A stretch of DNA of 64,000 nt from Streptomyces griseoluteus (GTDB lineage: Bacteria; Actinomycetota; Actinomycetes; Streptomycetales; Streptomycetaceae). The stretch spans positions 310,001 to 374,000 of the forward strand of contig NZ_SRRU01000005.1 of the NCBI RefSeq assembly GCF_004784465.1, in the 5' to 3' direction. How positions within the stretch are numbered: the first letter of the stretch is position 1; every line of letters begins with the position of its first letter. Of this stretch, positions 34,119-41,933 are shown one piece after another. Under the pieces are notes generated by a model. It saw nothing but the letters and a program-made list of their open reading frames with translations. It was not told where the DNA came from and did not search any database. Both the position numbers and the translations under genes were made by a program.

Positions 34119-34216
34119 TGCGCGCCATCGGTCGGTACGCGGGGGTTTTGTTCATCGTCTTGATCAGTGGGTCCTGTGGCCTGGTGATCGGCATGGCCCT
34201 CGGTATCAGCCAGTAG
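34118..34216 (+). CDS. Small membrane peptide (32 aa)
   Basis: A 32-residue frame whose ATG overlaps the preceding TGA as TGATG. MRAIGRYAGVL then FIVLISGSCGLVIGMALGISQ is a single hydrophobic segment after a short basic start, so a one-pass membrane peptide is likely. It may anchor or regulate the neighbouring cluster. Overlap coupling is the main evidence that it is real. Confidence 0.5.
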   Translation: MRAIGRYAGVLFIVLISGSCGLVIGMALGISQ

Positions 34217-34365
34217 ACCGGACGCCCCGGACGGGGTGCCACCTTCCTTGGCTCCCCCTTCCCCGTTCGGGGCCGGCCTTCCATCCCCCGGTCGTCGTGG
34301 GACGTGCCTCGTCGACCGGTGTGGGCGCAAGTGCCAGAGCACAGCGACACTCAAGGAGTATTCGA

Positions 34366-34809
34366 ATGACGACAACGGCCAACGACCAGAGGACCGGCCG
34401 CGCGATGGCTGGTGAGGAGCTGTTCGACAGCCTCACCCACTTCGTGGTCACCCACAGCGGACAGCCCCGCGAGCGCGCCGAGAGGATCGCGGACCAGGCC
34501 GTGGCCTTCGTGGTCACGGCCGCGACCGCCACCGTCCCCATGGTCCCGTCGGACGACGTGGACCTCGGGCTACACGCCCTCATCCTGCACACGAAGGACT
34601 ACGCCGACCTGTGCGAGCGGTTCGCGGGCCGCTTCCTCCACCACAACCCCAAGCCGGGTGGCGGGGCGCGTAACCCGGAGAAGGTGGCCGCGTCCGCGCA
34701 CGCGATGAAGGCGGCCGGGTTCATGGTCTTCGACGACCTGTGGACCGTGGACGGCACGAACCTCGCGCAGTGCGACTCCGACTGCGGCCGGCCGTACGGT
34801 CAGGCGTAG
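34366..34809 (+). CDS. Hypothetical protein resembling glycine-rich-domain (DUF1399) proteins
   Basis: A 147-residue protein (ATG 34366, AAGGAG upstream). Its core, LGLHALILHTKDYADLCERF followed by AGRFLHHNP, has the H...LHT..Y..LC....G.FLHH pattern of plant and bacterial glycine-rich-domain/DUF1399-type proteins. The C-terminus ends with CDSDCGRPYGQA. Spacing of 72 bp and same strand link it to the kinase-like gene. It might be a kinase substrate or partner; this is a guess from position. Confidence 0.55.
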   Translation: MTTTANDQRTGRAMAGEELFDSLTHFVVTHSGQPRERAERIADQAVAFVVTAATATVPMVPSDDVDLGLHALILHTKDYADLCERFAGRFLHHNPKPGGGARNPEKVAASAHAMKAAGFMVFDDLWTVDGTNLAQCDSDCGRPYGQA

Positions 34810-34881
34810 CGACACGACACCAGCGGCGCGGCCGGCCTCGATGGGGGGGGTCGGCCGCGCCGCCCGGAAGGAGAACCGACG

Positions 34882-35718
34882 TTGTCCGGGACATCCCCTG
34901 AACTGCCGATCGTCGTGCTCGACGCGCTCATGCCCACGACTCAGCGCCTGGTCCTCAACCGCCGGGGCTCCATGGTCTGGGAAGTCGAGAGCCATCGGGG
35001 CCACTACGCCGTGAAGGTCGGCTATCCGATCGAGGCAACGGCCGAATGGCCTGCCCAGCCCTGGACGGCACTCGCGCCCGCACGCGAAGGTGCGGTGTTG
35101 TATCGCCTGGGCCTACATGACTTCGCGTACGGCGAGTGGGACGGCGGTACCTGGAACTTCCAGCCGTGGCGGGAAGGACCGGACCTCTACCAGCTGTGGG
35201 AGCCCTGCCGTAAGCCGGGCTCGCGCATCGATCCGCACACGAGCGTCGCCCTGGGATGCGTGGAGGCGCTGGCCGAACTGCATGCCCAAGGATGGACGCA
35301 CGGTGACGTGCAGCCCGCGCACTTCATCATCGGACCCGAGCAGACGCACCTGATCGATCTGGCCTTGGCGCGCGGTGGTTGGGTGCCCGAGGGTTACGAC
35401 TTCCCGTTCCGCGGCTGCCTCGTCCACTACGAAGCCCCGGAGATCGCGCGCAGTGTGCTCGACACCGGAGAGGCGGAGCCCACCCAGGAAGCCGACATCT
35501 ACGCGCTCGGCGCTTCCCTGCTCATCTCCGCCACGGGCTGGCGGGCAGTCGAGTACCCCGACGACGCACCGCGCCCTGTGCAGCGAAGGGCCGTGGCAGA
35601 CGGCAAGCGACGGCCCGTCAAGGTGCGGGGTGAGCTGGGCGAACTGATCGAGGCCATGCTCAGCCACGCTCCCGAAGACAGGCCCACGATCTACGAGGTC
35701 GGCAAGGCCCTGAGCTGA
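34882..35718 (+). CDS. Protein-kinase-fold protein
   Basis: A 278-residue protein (TTG start, GGAAGGAG upstream). The kinase features seen are YAVKVGYP (Lys 45 in the VAIK position), catalytic loop GWTHGDVQPAHFII (HGD in place of HRD), then THLIDLALA in the place of DFG with the Asp kept, and an APE-like YEAPEIA. A late helix DIYALGASLLISATGW matches subdomain IX. It is short and lacks the Gly-rich loop seen in true Ser/Thr kinases, so phosphotransfer to a small molecule or to a partner is equally possible. It closes the four-gene cluster. Confidence 0.75.
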   Translation: MSGTSPELPIVVLDALMPTTQRLVLNRRGSMVWEVESHRGHYAVKVGYPIEATAEWPAQPWTALAPAREGAVLYRLGLHDFAYGEWDGGTWNFQPWREGPDLYQLWEPCRKPGSRIDPHTSVALGCVEALAELHAQGWTHGDVQPAHFIIGPEQTHLIDLALARGGWVPEGYDFPFRGCLVHYEAPEIARSVLDTGEAEPTQEADIYALGASLLISATGWRAVEYPDDAPRPVQRRAVADGKRRPVKVRGELGELIEAMLSHAPEDRPTIYEVGKALS

Positions 35719-35774
35719 AGCCAACGGTCGGCGGTCTGCGAAGGAGCGACCCACTGCGACTACCAACAAACAGA

Positions 35775-35863
35775 GACCGGACCACCCCTCAGCCTGGACA
35801 GCGTGCCGGGTGGTCCGGTCGTGGAAGCCCTGATCAGGACCCCGGTGCCGATGGTACCGGGGT
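35775..35863 (+). terminator. Two consecutive terminator hairpins
   Basis: First, GACCGGACCACCC (35775-35787) with GGGTGGTCCGGTC (35808-35820), 13 bp, loop 20 nt. Second, ACCCCGGTGCC (35839-35849) with GGTACCGGGGT (35853-35863), 11 bp with one G-U. They follow the kinase-like gene by about 57 and 120 bases. Confidence 0.65.
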
Positions 35864-36439
35864 GGTCGGCGTGCCCGAACGCGGGTGCGGCTGCAACCCC
35901 GTTACCCCCATGTGGAGTTCGAGAGGGTTCTTCTTGCAGAGCGGTCGGCCGTATCCCAGTCCTGACCTGCACCACCGAAAGTCAGCCACGGCGGCGGGCT
36001 CGCCGTACCAGCACCCGTCACGTATGTCTCCAGCAACCCCCCGCTGGCCTCAGCCATGCTTCATCCCATCGTCACGGCCCTCGTCCCGATCCCGGCCTGG
36101 GCGTTGCCGACGCGGCTGCCTGACGCATGGGCCTGCCTGCGGTCGTGAAGTCCAGCGGCTGCGAAGCGCGGACCGGTCGGGCGGCAGGGCCTCGCTTGGT
36201 AGGTGTCGGCCTGGTCCTGGTGCTCGGACTGGTCGGGTTGCTTCCTGCTCAGGCTGTCCGCCTCGGCATGGCTGCGCGCTGAGCGGGTCGCGGTAGGTGC
36301 TCGCGGGCGGCGTGGAAGCGCAAGTAGGGATCAAGGTCGCGGTTGGCGACCGGCGCACGGAGCCGCAGGACGGCTTCTGCTCCGGGCGGGCGCCGAGGGC
36401 GGAGTGGGCGTAGCCAAAGGCGGCATTCGACTGCCCCAC
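35864..36439. other. 576-bp stretch with no convincing gene
   Basis: Open frames exist on both strands (for example 36050-36439 minus and 36249-36452 minus), but none shows a domain, a good start or protein-like composition. A degraded gene is possible, since the minus-strand frame at 36320-36439 begins MGQSNAAFGYAHSALGARPE. Nothing else was recognised. Confidence 0.4.
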
Positions 36440-36613
36440 TCAGCTGGGGCAAGGCTTGGTGTGCCAGAGCGTGTCCTGATACCAGTGGACGTCGTCGCCC
36501 ACCTCAATTGGCTGCTTGCAGTGCGGGCACACGGGCGGCTCATCGTCCTGAGAACTGAAGAACGGCTTGCTGTAGTTGAAACTCTTCGGCACCTCGCGAG
36601 CGTACAGCTGCAT
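36440..36613 (-). CDS. Small zinc-binding protein
   Basis: A 57-residue protein (ATG 36613, AAGGAAC upstream). The C-terminal half holds CPHCKQPIEVGDDVHWYQDT followed by LWHTKPCPS: a CxxC pair with a later His and Cys that could complete one zinc site, like half a LIM or treble-clef finger. Similar small Cys/His proteins occur near serine recombinases in actinobacterial islands. It lies downstream of the recombinase gene in the same direction, past a strong hairpin. Confidence 0.55.
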   Translation of the reverse strand: MQLYAREVPKSFNYSKPFFSSQDDEPPVCPHCKQPIEVGDDVHWYQDTLWHTKPCPS

Positions 36614-36674
36614 GGCGTTCCTTGGGGGGCGTCCATCTCGTTCTCCCTGCAAACGAGCTGCACCCAACACAGAA

Positions 36675-36714
36675 AGCGGCGCCCCCACCTTGTCCGTCCG
36701 GTGGGGGCGCCGCT
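36675..36714 (-). terminator. Strong terminator after the serine recombinase gene
   Basis: Perfect 15-bp stem, AGCGGCGCCCCCACC (36675-36689) with its exact complement at 36700-36714 and a 10-nt loop, starting 24 bases beyond the recombinase stop. Confidence 0.8.
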
Positions 36715-36737
36715 GCGTGTGTCCGGTGACGTCGGCG

Positions 36738-38378
36738 TCAGCCCTGGCTGCCAGTCGCCTCGGTCTCCCGTTCGCTCTCCTTCGCCGCTGCCGCCCGCCG
36801 CATGTGGCCCTCCTCGCCGAAGTACACCGACAGACGCGACGTGTCCAGCTTCTTGCCTCCACGCCTCGCGGGTGCCACCTCCACGTAGCCGCCCGCGTTC
36901 AACAGCAGATCTCGCTTGCCGGCCACGTCCGAGCGCTTCCACTGCTCGGCGTGCGTCTCGCCGGTCGGCTCCGCCTTCACGCCGCCCGGCTTCGCCGTTC
37001 GCTGCCTCTCCTTCAGGGTCGCCAGTCGCTCTTCCAGCTTGGCGTACTGCTCCGCGTACCGGATCGCTCCGTCGTCGCCTCTGAACAGGCCCCGGTCATA
37101 GCGATCCTTTTGCAGGTCGGCCAACGCTTCCTCGGCCTGCCTGATCTGCGGGCGGAAGTCTTCGCCCACCTCTTGGACCATCCGCATCACGGAAAGGTGC
37201 CCGTACTTCGCGAGGAACTGCTCGGTGACGTGCTCCTCGGTGGTTACCCCGGCCACGGTCGGCCCGTAGCACTTCACGCCCTGCTTCTCCTCCCTCTTGG
37301 CCGCCCGCTGGCGGTACTTCAGCGGGCCGATGCACCGGTACCGAAGCTGACCGTTGCGCCCGCTGAAGGTGTACATGCGCTCGCCGCAGACTCCGCAGTG
37401 CATGATGCCGCGCAGCAGCGACGTCCCCTCCCGGCGCTTCTCACCGGGGTTGGCACGGCGCTCCAACTCGTCCTGGAGCGTCTGCCAGGTGTCCATGTCG
37501 AGGATCGGCGGCCGGTTGACCAGCGGCAGGCCGTCCGTCCGCAGGATCGGCTTTCCGTCCTCGATGACCTGGCCGAGCAACTGGGGGTTGCCCAGCATGC
37601 TGCGCAGCGTGGTCGTGTACCACTGCTTGGAGTCGCTGCGCTTGCCCGTGGTCTGGCGTGAGGTGTGGCCGGGTGACGGGACGCCCTCCTTGTTGAGGTC
37701 GTTGATGATCTGCATGAGCGAGTCCTTGGCCAGGACCCGTTCCACGATCCGCTTGATCGTCTTGGCCTCGTCCTCGTTGACCGCGAGGACCTTGCCCGCC
37801 CCGTTGGGGTTGGGGACGACCATGTACCCGTACGGGACCCGACCGCCGGTGTAGCGGCCCTCTCGGCGCAGGTGTTCGTGCGCGCTGGACACCCGCATCC
37901 CGATGGTGTCGGACTCCAGCTCGGCGAAGACCGCGATCACCTTCGCCATGGCCCGGCCCATGGACGATGTAAGGTCGAGCGGCTCCGTCGCCGACGCGAG
38001 CGCGACGCTCTGGTGCTCGGCGAGTCTCATGATCTCCGCGAAGTCGACCGTGGAGCGCGCAAGCCGGTCGATCTTGAAGAACACGATCACGTCCAGCTCG
38101 GCGAGCCTGGTCAGGATGCGTTGCAGTCCCGGCCGGTCGAGCCCACGCGAGAAGCCCGAGACATCAATGTCTTCCTCGGCGGCTACGACCTCCCAGCCGC
38201 GTGCCTCGCACAACGCCTCACAGGCCGCGCGCTGGCGTTCTGGCGAAGTCGTCTCGTCGGTTTCGCGCGATAGGCGAACATAGATAGCGGCGCGCATCCC
38301 CGGCGCGCTGGCCGGGACGCCCTTCCGGCGTCGGGCACGGGGCATAGCCCGTGCTGTGACAGGCGTTAGTTCTGTCAT
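36738..38378 (-). CDS. Large serine recombinase (site-specific integrase)
   Basis: A 546-residue recombinase. The N-terminal resolvase domain has the nucleophile motif YVRLSRE (Ser 37) and the Arg-rich SPERQRAACEAL. VIVFFKIDRLARSTVDFAEI is its second conserved block. The recombinase domain follows (GGRVPYGYMVVPNPNG, RSMLGNPQLLGQV). A zinc ribbon with CGVCGERM and YRCIG comes next, then a coiled-coil helix rich in Glu/Arg (FRPQIRQAEEALADLQKDRY). The layout matches phiC31-type integrases. It sits at the right end of the element and points inward, as integrases often do. The start of the xpb reading frame lies 28 bp to its right. Confidence 0.93.
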   Translation of the reverse strand: MTELTPVTARAMPRARRRKGVPASAPGMRAAIYVRLSRETDETTSPERQRAACEALCEARGWEVVAAEEDIDVSGFSRGLDRPGLQRILTRLAELDVIVFFKIDRLARSTVDFAEIMRLAEHQSVALASATEPLDLTSSMGRAMAKVIAVFAELESDTIGMRVSSAHEHLRREGRYTGGRVPYGYMVVPNPNGAGKVLAVNEDEAKTIKRIVERVLAKDSLMQIINDLNKEGVPSPGHTSRQTTGKRSDSKQWYTTTLRSMLGNPQLLGQVIEDGKPILRTDGLPLVNRPPILDMDTWQTLQDELERRANPGEKRREGTSLLRGIMHCGVCGERMYTFSGRNGQLRYRCIGPLKYRQRAAKREEKQGVKCYGPTVAGVTTEEHVTEQFLAKYGHLSVMRMVQEVGEDFRPQIRQAEEALADLQKDRYDRGLFRGDDGAIRYAEQYAKLEERLATLKERQRTAKPGGVKAEPTGETHAEQWKRSDVAGKRDLLLNAGGYVEVAPARRGGKKLDTSRLSVYFGEEGHMRRAAAAKESERETEATGSQG

Positions 38379-38393
38379 GAGACGACCCTATCT

Positions 38394-38408
38394 CCGGAGG
38401 TACGTGTG
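38394..38408 (+). promoter_or_regulatory. Ribosome binding site and GTG supplied to xpb by the element
   Basis: CCGGAGGT at 38394-38401 lies 5 bases before the GTG at 38406. All of this is element sequence, left of the att core at 38415. It replaces the native start, which is stranded at 28867. Confidence 0.7.
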
Positions 38409-40070
38409 TCCTGCCTGATCGTCCAGTCCGACAAGACCCTGCTCCTGGAAGTCGACCACGAGCGGGCCGACGAATGCCGTCGGGCCATCGCGCCCTTCGC
38501 GGAGCTGGAACGGGCCCCGGAGCACATCCACACCTACCGGCTCACCCCGCTCGGCCTGTGGAACGCGCGGGCCGCGGGGCACGACGCCGAGCAGGTCGTC
38601 GACGCGCTGGTGCAGTACAGCCGGTATCCCGTGCCGCACGCCCTGCTGGTCGACATCGCCGAGACCATGGACCGGTACGGCCGGCTCACCCTGAGCAAGC
38701 ACCCGGCGCACGGGCTGGTCCTCACCACCACCGACCGGCCGGTGCTGGAGGAGATCCTGCGCTCCAAGCGGGTCACCCCGCTGGTCGGCAACCGCATCGA
38801 CCCGGACACCGTGGCCGTGCACCCCTCCGAGCGGGGGCAGATCAAGCAGACCCTGCTCAAGCTGGGCTGGCCCGCCGAGGACCTCGCCGGATACGTGGAC
38901 GGCGAGGCGCACCCGATCGACCTGCGCGAGGACGGCTGGGCGCTGCGTCCCTACCAGAAGCAGGCCGTGGAGAACTTCTGGCACGGCGGCAGCGGTGTCG
39001 TGGTGCTGCCCTGCGGTGCGGGCAAGACGCTGGTCGGCGCCGGGGCGATGGCGCAGGCCGGGTCGACCACGCTGATCCTGGTCACCAACACCGTCTCCGC
39101 CCGGCAGTGGAAGCACGAGCTGGTGAAGCGGACCTCGCTGACCGAGGACGAGATCGGCGAGTACAGCGGCACCAAGAAGGAGATCCGGCCGGTCACCATC
39201 GCGACCTATCAGGTGCTGACCACCCGCCGGAAGGGTGTCTACCCGCACCTCGAACTCTTCGACTCCCGTGACTGGGGCCTGATCGTCTACGACGAGGTCC
39301 ATCTGCTGCCCGCTCCCGTCTTCAAGTTCACCGCCGATCTCCAGGCCCGCCGCCGCCTCGGTCTGACCGCGACCCTGGTGCGTGAGGACGGCCGCGAGTC
39401 CGATGTGTTCTCCCTGATCGGGCCCAAGCGGTTCGACGCGCCGTGGAAGGAGATCGAGGCGCAGGGCTATATCGCGCCCGCCGACTGCGTCGAGGTCCGG
39501 GTGAACCTCACCGACTCCGAGCGGCTCGCCTACGCCACCGCCGAGACCGAGGACAAGTACCGCTTCTGTGCCACCACCGCGACCAAGCGGAAGGTCACGG
39601 AGGCGATCGTGCGCCGGTTCGCCGGGCAGCAGGTCCTCGTGATCGGCCAGTACATCGACCAGTTGGACGAGCTGGGCGAGCATCTGAACGCGCCCGTGAT
39701 CAAGGGCGAGACCTCCAACGCGCAGCGGGAGAAGCTCTTCGACGCCTTCCGCGAGGGCGAGATCAGCGTGCTGGTCGTCTCCAAGGTCGCCAACTTCTCC
39801 ATCGACCTGCCCGAGGCCACCGTCGCCATCCAGGTGTCCGGCACCTTCGGCTCCCGGCAGGAGGAGGCCCAGCGGCTCGGCCGGGTGCTGCGGCCCAAGG
39901 CGGACGGCCACCGGGCGCACTTCTACTCGGTCGTCGCCCGCGACACGATCGACCAGGACTTCGCGGCCCACCGCCAGCGCTTCCTCGCGGAGCAGGGCTA
40001 CGCCTACCGGATCGTCGACGCCGACGAGATCCTCGCGGAGGGGACGGCGGAGGGCACGAAGGAGAACTAG
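38406..40070 (+). CDS. xpb: XPB-type DNA repair helicase, start replaced by integration
   Basis: A 554-residue superfamily 2 helicase. The N-terminal damage-recognition-like domain is followed by Walker A LPCGAGKTLVGAG (about residues 200-212), DEVH box IVYDEVHLLPAPVF (about 296), motif III LTATLVREDGRES, and motif VI EEAQRLGRVLRPK. The protein begins MSCLIVQSDKTLLL. The first three codons come from the integrated element; from Leu 4 the sequence is native. In relatives the usual start is MNGPLIVQSDK. Function in bacteria is not well settled; it acts as a 3'-5' helicase with its partner protein (26325-28784), from which it is now separated. Confidence 0.92.
   Translation: MSCLIVQSDKTLLLEVDHERADECRRAIAPFAELERAPEHIHTYRLTPLGLWNARAAGHDAEQVVDALVQYSRYPVPHALLVDIAETMDRYGRLTLSKHPAHGLVLTTTDRPVLEEILRSKRVTPLVGNRIDPDTVAVHPSERGQIKQTLLKLGWPAEDLAGYVDGEAHPIDLREDGWALRPYQKQAVENFWHGGSGVVVLPCGAGKTLVGAGAMAQAGSTTLILVTNTVSARQWKHELVKRTSLTEDEIGEYSGTKKEIRPVTIATYQVLTTRRKGVYPHLELFDSRDWGLIVYDEVHLLPAPVFKFTADLQARRRLGLTATLVREDGRESDVFSLIGPKRFDAPWKEIEAQGYIAPADCVEVRVNLTDSERLAYATAETEDKYRFCATTATKRKVTEAIVRRFAGQQVLVIGQYIDQLDELGEHLNAPVIKGETSNAQREKLFDAFREGEISVLVVSKVANFSIDLPEATVAIQVSGTFGSRQEEAQRLGRVLRPKADGHRAHFYSVVARDTIDQDFAAHRQRFLAEQGYAYRIVDADEILAEGTAEGTKEN
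38415..38425 (+). other. Right attachment core (attR), inside xpb
   Basis: CTGATCGTCCA, codons 4-7 of the current xpb frame (L-I-V-Q). Identical to 28879-28889. Confidence 0.75.
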
Positions 40071-40077
40071 GAGCCGG

Positions 40078-40284
40078 CTACGGGTCCCCGAGGGCGCCCC
40101 CGTATCTGCGGTGGACGCCCGCCTCCTCGCCGTACTCGCCGAGTATGACCACGCCGAAGGCGGCCTGCGCGTAGACCTTGATCGCGCGCAGGGCCTCGCC
40201 CAGGATGTGCCGGTGGTCGCCGCCGGCCACCGCGGTGGCTCCGGACGGACGGGGTGGGGCGGGGTGAAGGGTCGCTGCGCTCAT
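40078..40284 (-). CDS. Small conserved hypothetical protein
   Basis: A 68-residue protein (ATG 40284 with ATGGAGAC before it). It contains ATAVAGGDHRHILGEALRAI followed by KVYAQAAFGVVILGEY, likely a helix and a hydrophobic strand, and ends in a basic tail. It seems restricted to Streptomyces and sits convergent to xpb with 7 bp between stops. No function is assigned. Confidence 0.6.
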   Translation of the reverse strand: MSAATLHPAPPRPSGATAVAGGDHRHILGEALRAIKVYAQAAFGVVILGEYGEEAGVHRRYGGALGDP

Positions 40285-40414
40285 GTCTCCATGGTGTGAC
40301 TTCCGGAACAAGTCCGGAATACACCCACGGGCCGGTTCTCGAAGCGGTTCCTCTGCACCCGTGGGTGGAGCCCGCCCCTACACCCCTCCGCCCAAACCCC
40401 CTAGGGGTAGGTGC

Positions 40415-41689
40415 TCAGGACCCGTCGGCGTGCACGGCGTAGACGTACCGCTTCCCCGCGTACTCGCTCAGGTTCCAGATCACCGACTCGGCGAACGACC
40501 AGCCCGACGCGCCGCTGGTGTGGTAGCTGAGGTCCTCGCAGCCGATGGCCAGGTTGCACACCGTGCTCGCGGTCGAGGCGCCCGAGGTGAAGGTGCGCAG
40601 CGCCCCCGCGCCGGAGGGGCCGTTGCTCACCGAGAGATAGTGCTTGCTGTTGCGGGAGACGACGCCCTGGATCTTCTTCTGGGCGACCGTGACCGCCTCG
40701 CTCGGCGTGCCCGAGGACAGCGAGCGGTCGGTGTAGTCGAGGTTCCAGCGCACGACCTTCGGCGTGGTGGTCGGCGCGCCCGTACCGGTCCACGAGGTGC
40801 CCGAGTAGTCGACCGCGCCGTCCTCGGAGTACTCGCTCACCACGAGGCTGTCCGGGGTGCTGGCCCGGTCGAGGCCGATCGCCGAGTAGCGCAGGTACTT
40901 GCCGGTGTTGTCGTACGCGCCGCTCTGCGGGAGCACGTAGGAGTAGCCGTAGCCGTAGTAGGTGCCGTCGACCAGGCCGCAGGAGTCGGTCTGGGTGGTG
41001 TCGACCTGGAAGAGGGTGTCGAGGTCGAAGACCCTGAGGCCCTTGTAGGTGTCGACGACGTACAGCAGGTTGCCGTACCAGAGGATGCCGCCGGCGTGCT
41101 TGCGTATGGGGTTGAAGGAGAACTCGCCGGTGGCCGTCTTCACCGGCTCGACCAGCAGGACGTGACGGTAGGTGGGCGCGGAGGCGGAGTTGTAGTTGAC
41201 GAAGGTGAGCCGCAGGCCCTTGTCGAGGGGGTAGTTGTCGGTGCCGTTGTCGTCCGGGTCGGTCTCGAAGTACCAGGAGACCAGGACGGCCTTGTTGCTG
41301 CCGCCGTCGGGGTAGACACCGTTGCCGTAGGCGTCGGCGCTGGTGGTGACGCCCTGCGGAATCCAGTAGTCGACGTCCTGGTCGCCGCTGTCCCAGGTGA
41401 AGCCGGCCGCGAACGCCTGGGACGTGCCCGGCGCGCTGGTGAGGCGGGTGGCCTTGCGGTTGGTGTCGGCGAGGACGGCGGTCGCGTCCACCTTGGTGAG
41501 CGCGGCCGCCAGACCCGCGTTCAGGTCGGCGAACTCCCCGTAGGAGTTGCCCGTACGGGGGGTGAGGGCGAACTGCGCCGGGTCGATGGTCGCGGCGTGC
41601 GCGACGGAGGGGGTGAGGACGGCCCCGGCCGCTCCGGCGAACGGTGCGGCGGCGATTCCCCGGAGGATACTTCTGCGCGTCATGGACAT
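40415..41689 (-). CDS. Tat-exported secreted protein
   Basis: A 424-residue protein with a twin-arginine signal peptide (SMTRRSILRGIAAAPFAGAA, then AHA-AT cleavage). The mature part has repeated aromatic-rich beta strands, for example GGILWYGNLLYVVDTYKGLR and YYGYGYSYVLPQSGAYDNTG, which look like a beta-propeller-like shell. No catalytic motif was recognised. Start at ATG 41689. Streptomyces-conserved; extracellular function unknown. Confidence 0.75.
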   Translation of the reverse strand: MSMTRRSILRGIAAAPFAGAAGAVLTPSVAHAATIDPAQFALTPRTGNSYGEFADLNAGLAAALTKVDATAVLADTNRKATRLTSAPGTSQAFAAGFTWDSGDQDVDYWIPQGVTTSADAYGNGVYPDGGSNKAVLVSWYFETDPDDNGTDNYPLDKGLRLTFVNYNSASAPTYRHVLLVEPVKTATGEFSFNPIRKHAGGILWYGNLLYVVDTYKGLRVFDLDTLFQVDTTQTDSCGLVDGTYYGYGYSYVLPQSGAYDNTGKYLRYSAIGLDRASTPDSLVVSEYSEDGAVDYSGTSWTGTGAPTTTPKVVRWNLDYTDRSLSSGTPSEAVTVAQKKIQGVVSRNSKHYLSVSNGPSGAGALRTFTSGASTASTVCNLAIGCEDLSYHTSGASGWSFAESVIWNLSEYAGKRYVYAVHADGS

Positions 41690-41933
41690 GGCGGCGAACG
41701 TATGTCCTGCATGATCAGCCGCACAAGCACGTGCGTTCGGCTTCGGAGCGGGTCCGGGCCGGATTCGGACGCGCCCGGATATTCATTGGCCCCGCCCCGC
41801 CCGCCCCGCCTACAATCTCCGCTCTTGCCCGCCTCCCCTCGGAGTGCCGCCGCCCGGCCGGTAACCGGACGGCACCCTTCAAGGCCGTATCCGGCCTCGT
41901 GACCACGCAGCAGGTACAACCGGAGGCACTCCC
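41690..41933. other. Divergent promoter region, 244 bp
   Basis: TACAAT near 41811 with TTGGCC about 19 bases upstream could be a vegetative promoter for the rightward HelR-type gene. The rifamycin-associated inverted repeat known upstream of some Streptomyces helR genes was looked for and not seen. Confidence 0.35.

Larger units (their letters stand above)
28879..38425. mobile_element. 9.5-kb integrative element in the xpb gene, serine-recombinase type
   Basis: The 11-bp direct repeat CTGATCGTCCA marks both ends (28879-28889 and 38415-38425). A large serine recombinase gene sits immediately inside the right end. The inserted DNA separates the helicase-associated gene from the XPB helicase gene, which normally adjoin, and interrupts the first codons of xpb. 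Parts of the cargo (29.6-32.4 kb) have clearly lower GC than the flanks. No replication, transfer, capsid or terminase gene was seen, so it is a small integrative island rather than a conjugative element or prophage. Cargo: nuclease-HerA cassette, XRE/NUDIX pair, kinase-like cluster, small zinc protein. Confidence 0.85.

Noticed and set aside
36050..36439. 130-codon minus-strand frame downstream of the small zinc protein
   Set aside because: No motif and biased composition; could be a decayed gene but cannot be supported.
28879..38425. Classification of the island as an AICE or a prophage
   Set aside because: No TraB/FtsK-type transfer protein, replication initiator, capsid, portal or terminase was seen. 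The HerA protein fits defence HerA, not a DNA transfer pump.
41690..41933. Rifamycin-associated element upstream of the HelR-type gene
   Set aside because: No inverted repeat of the known type was found, so rifamycin induction is not claimed.
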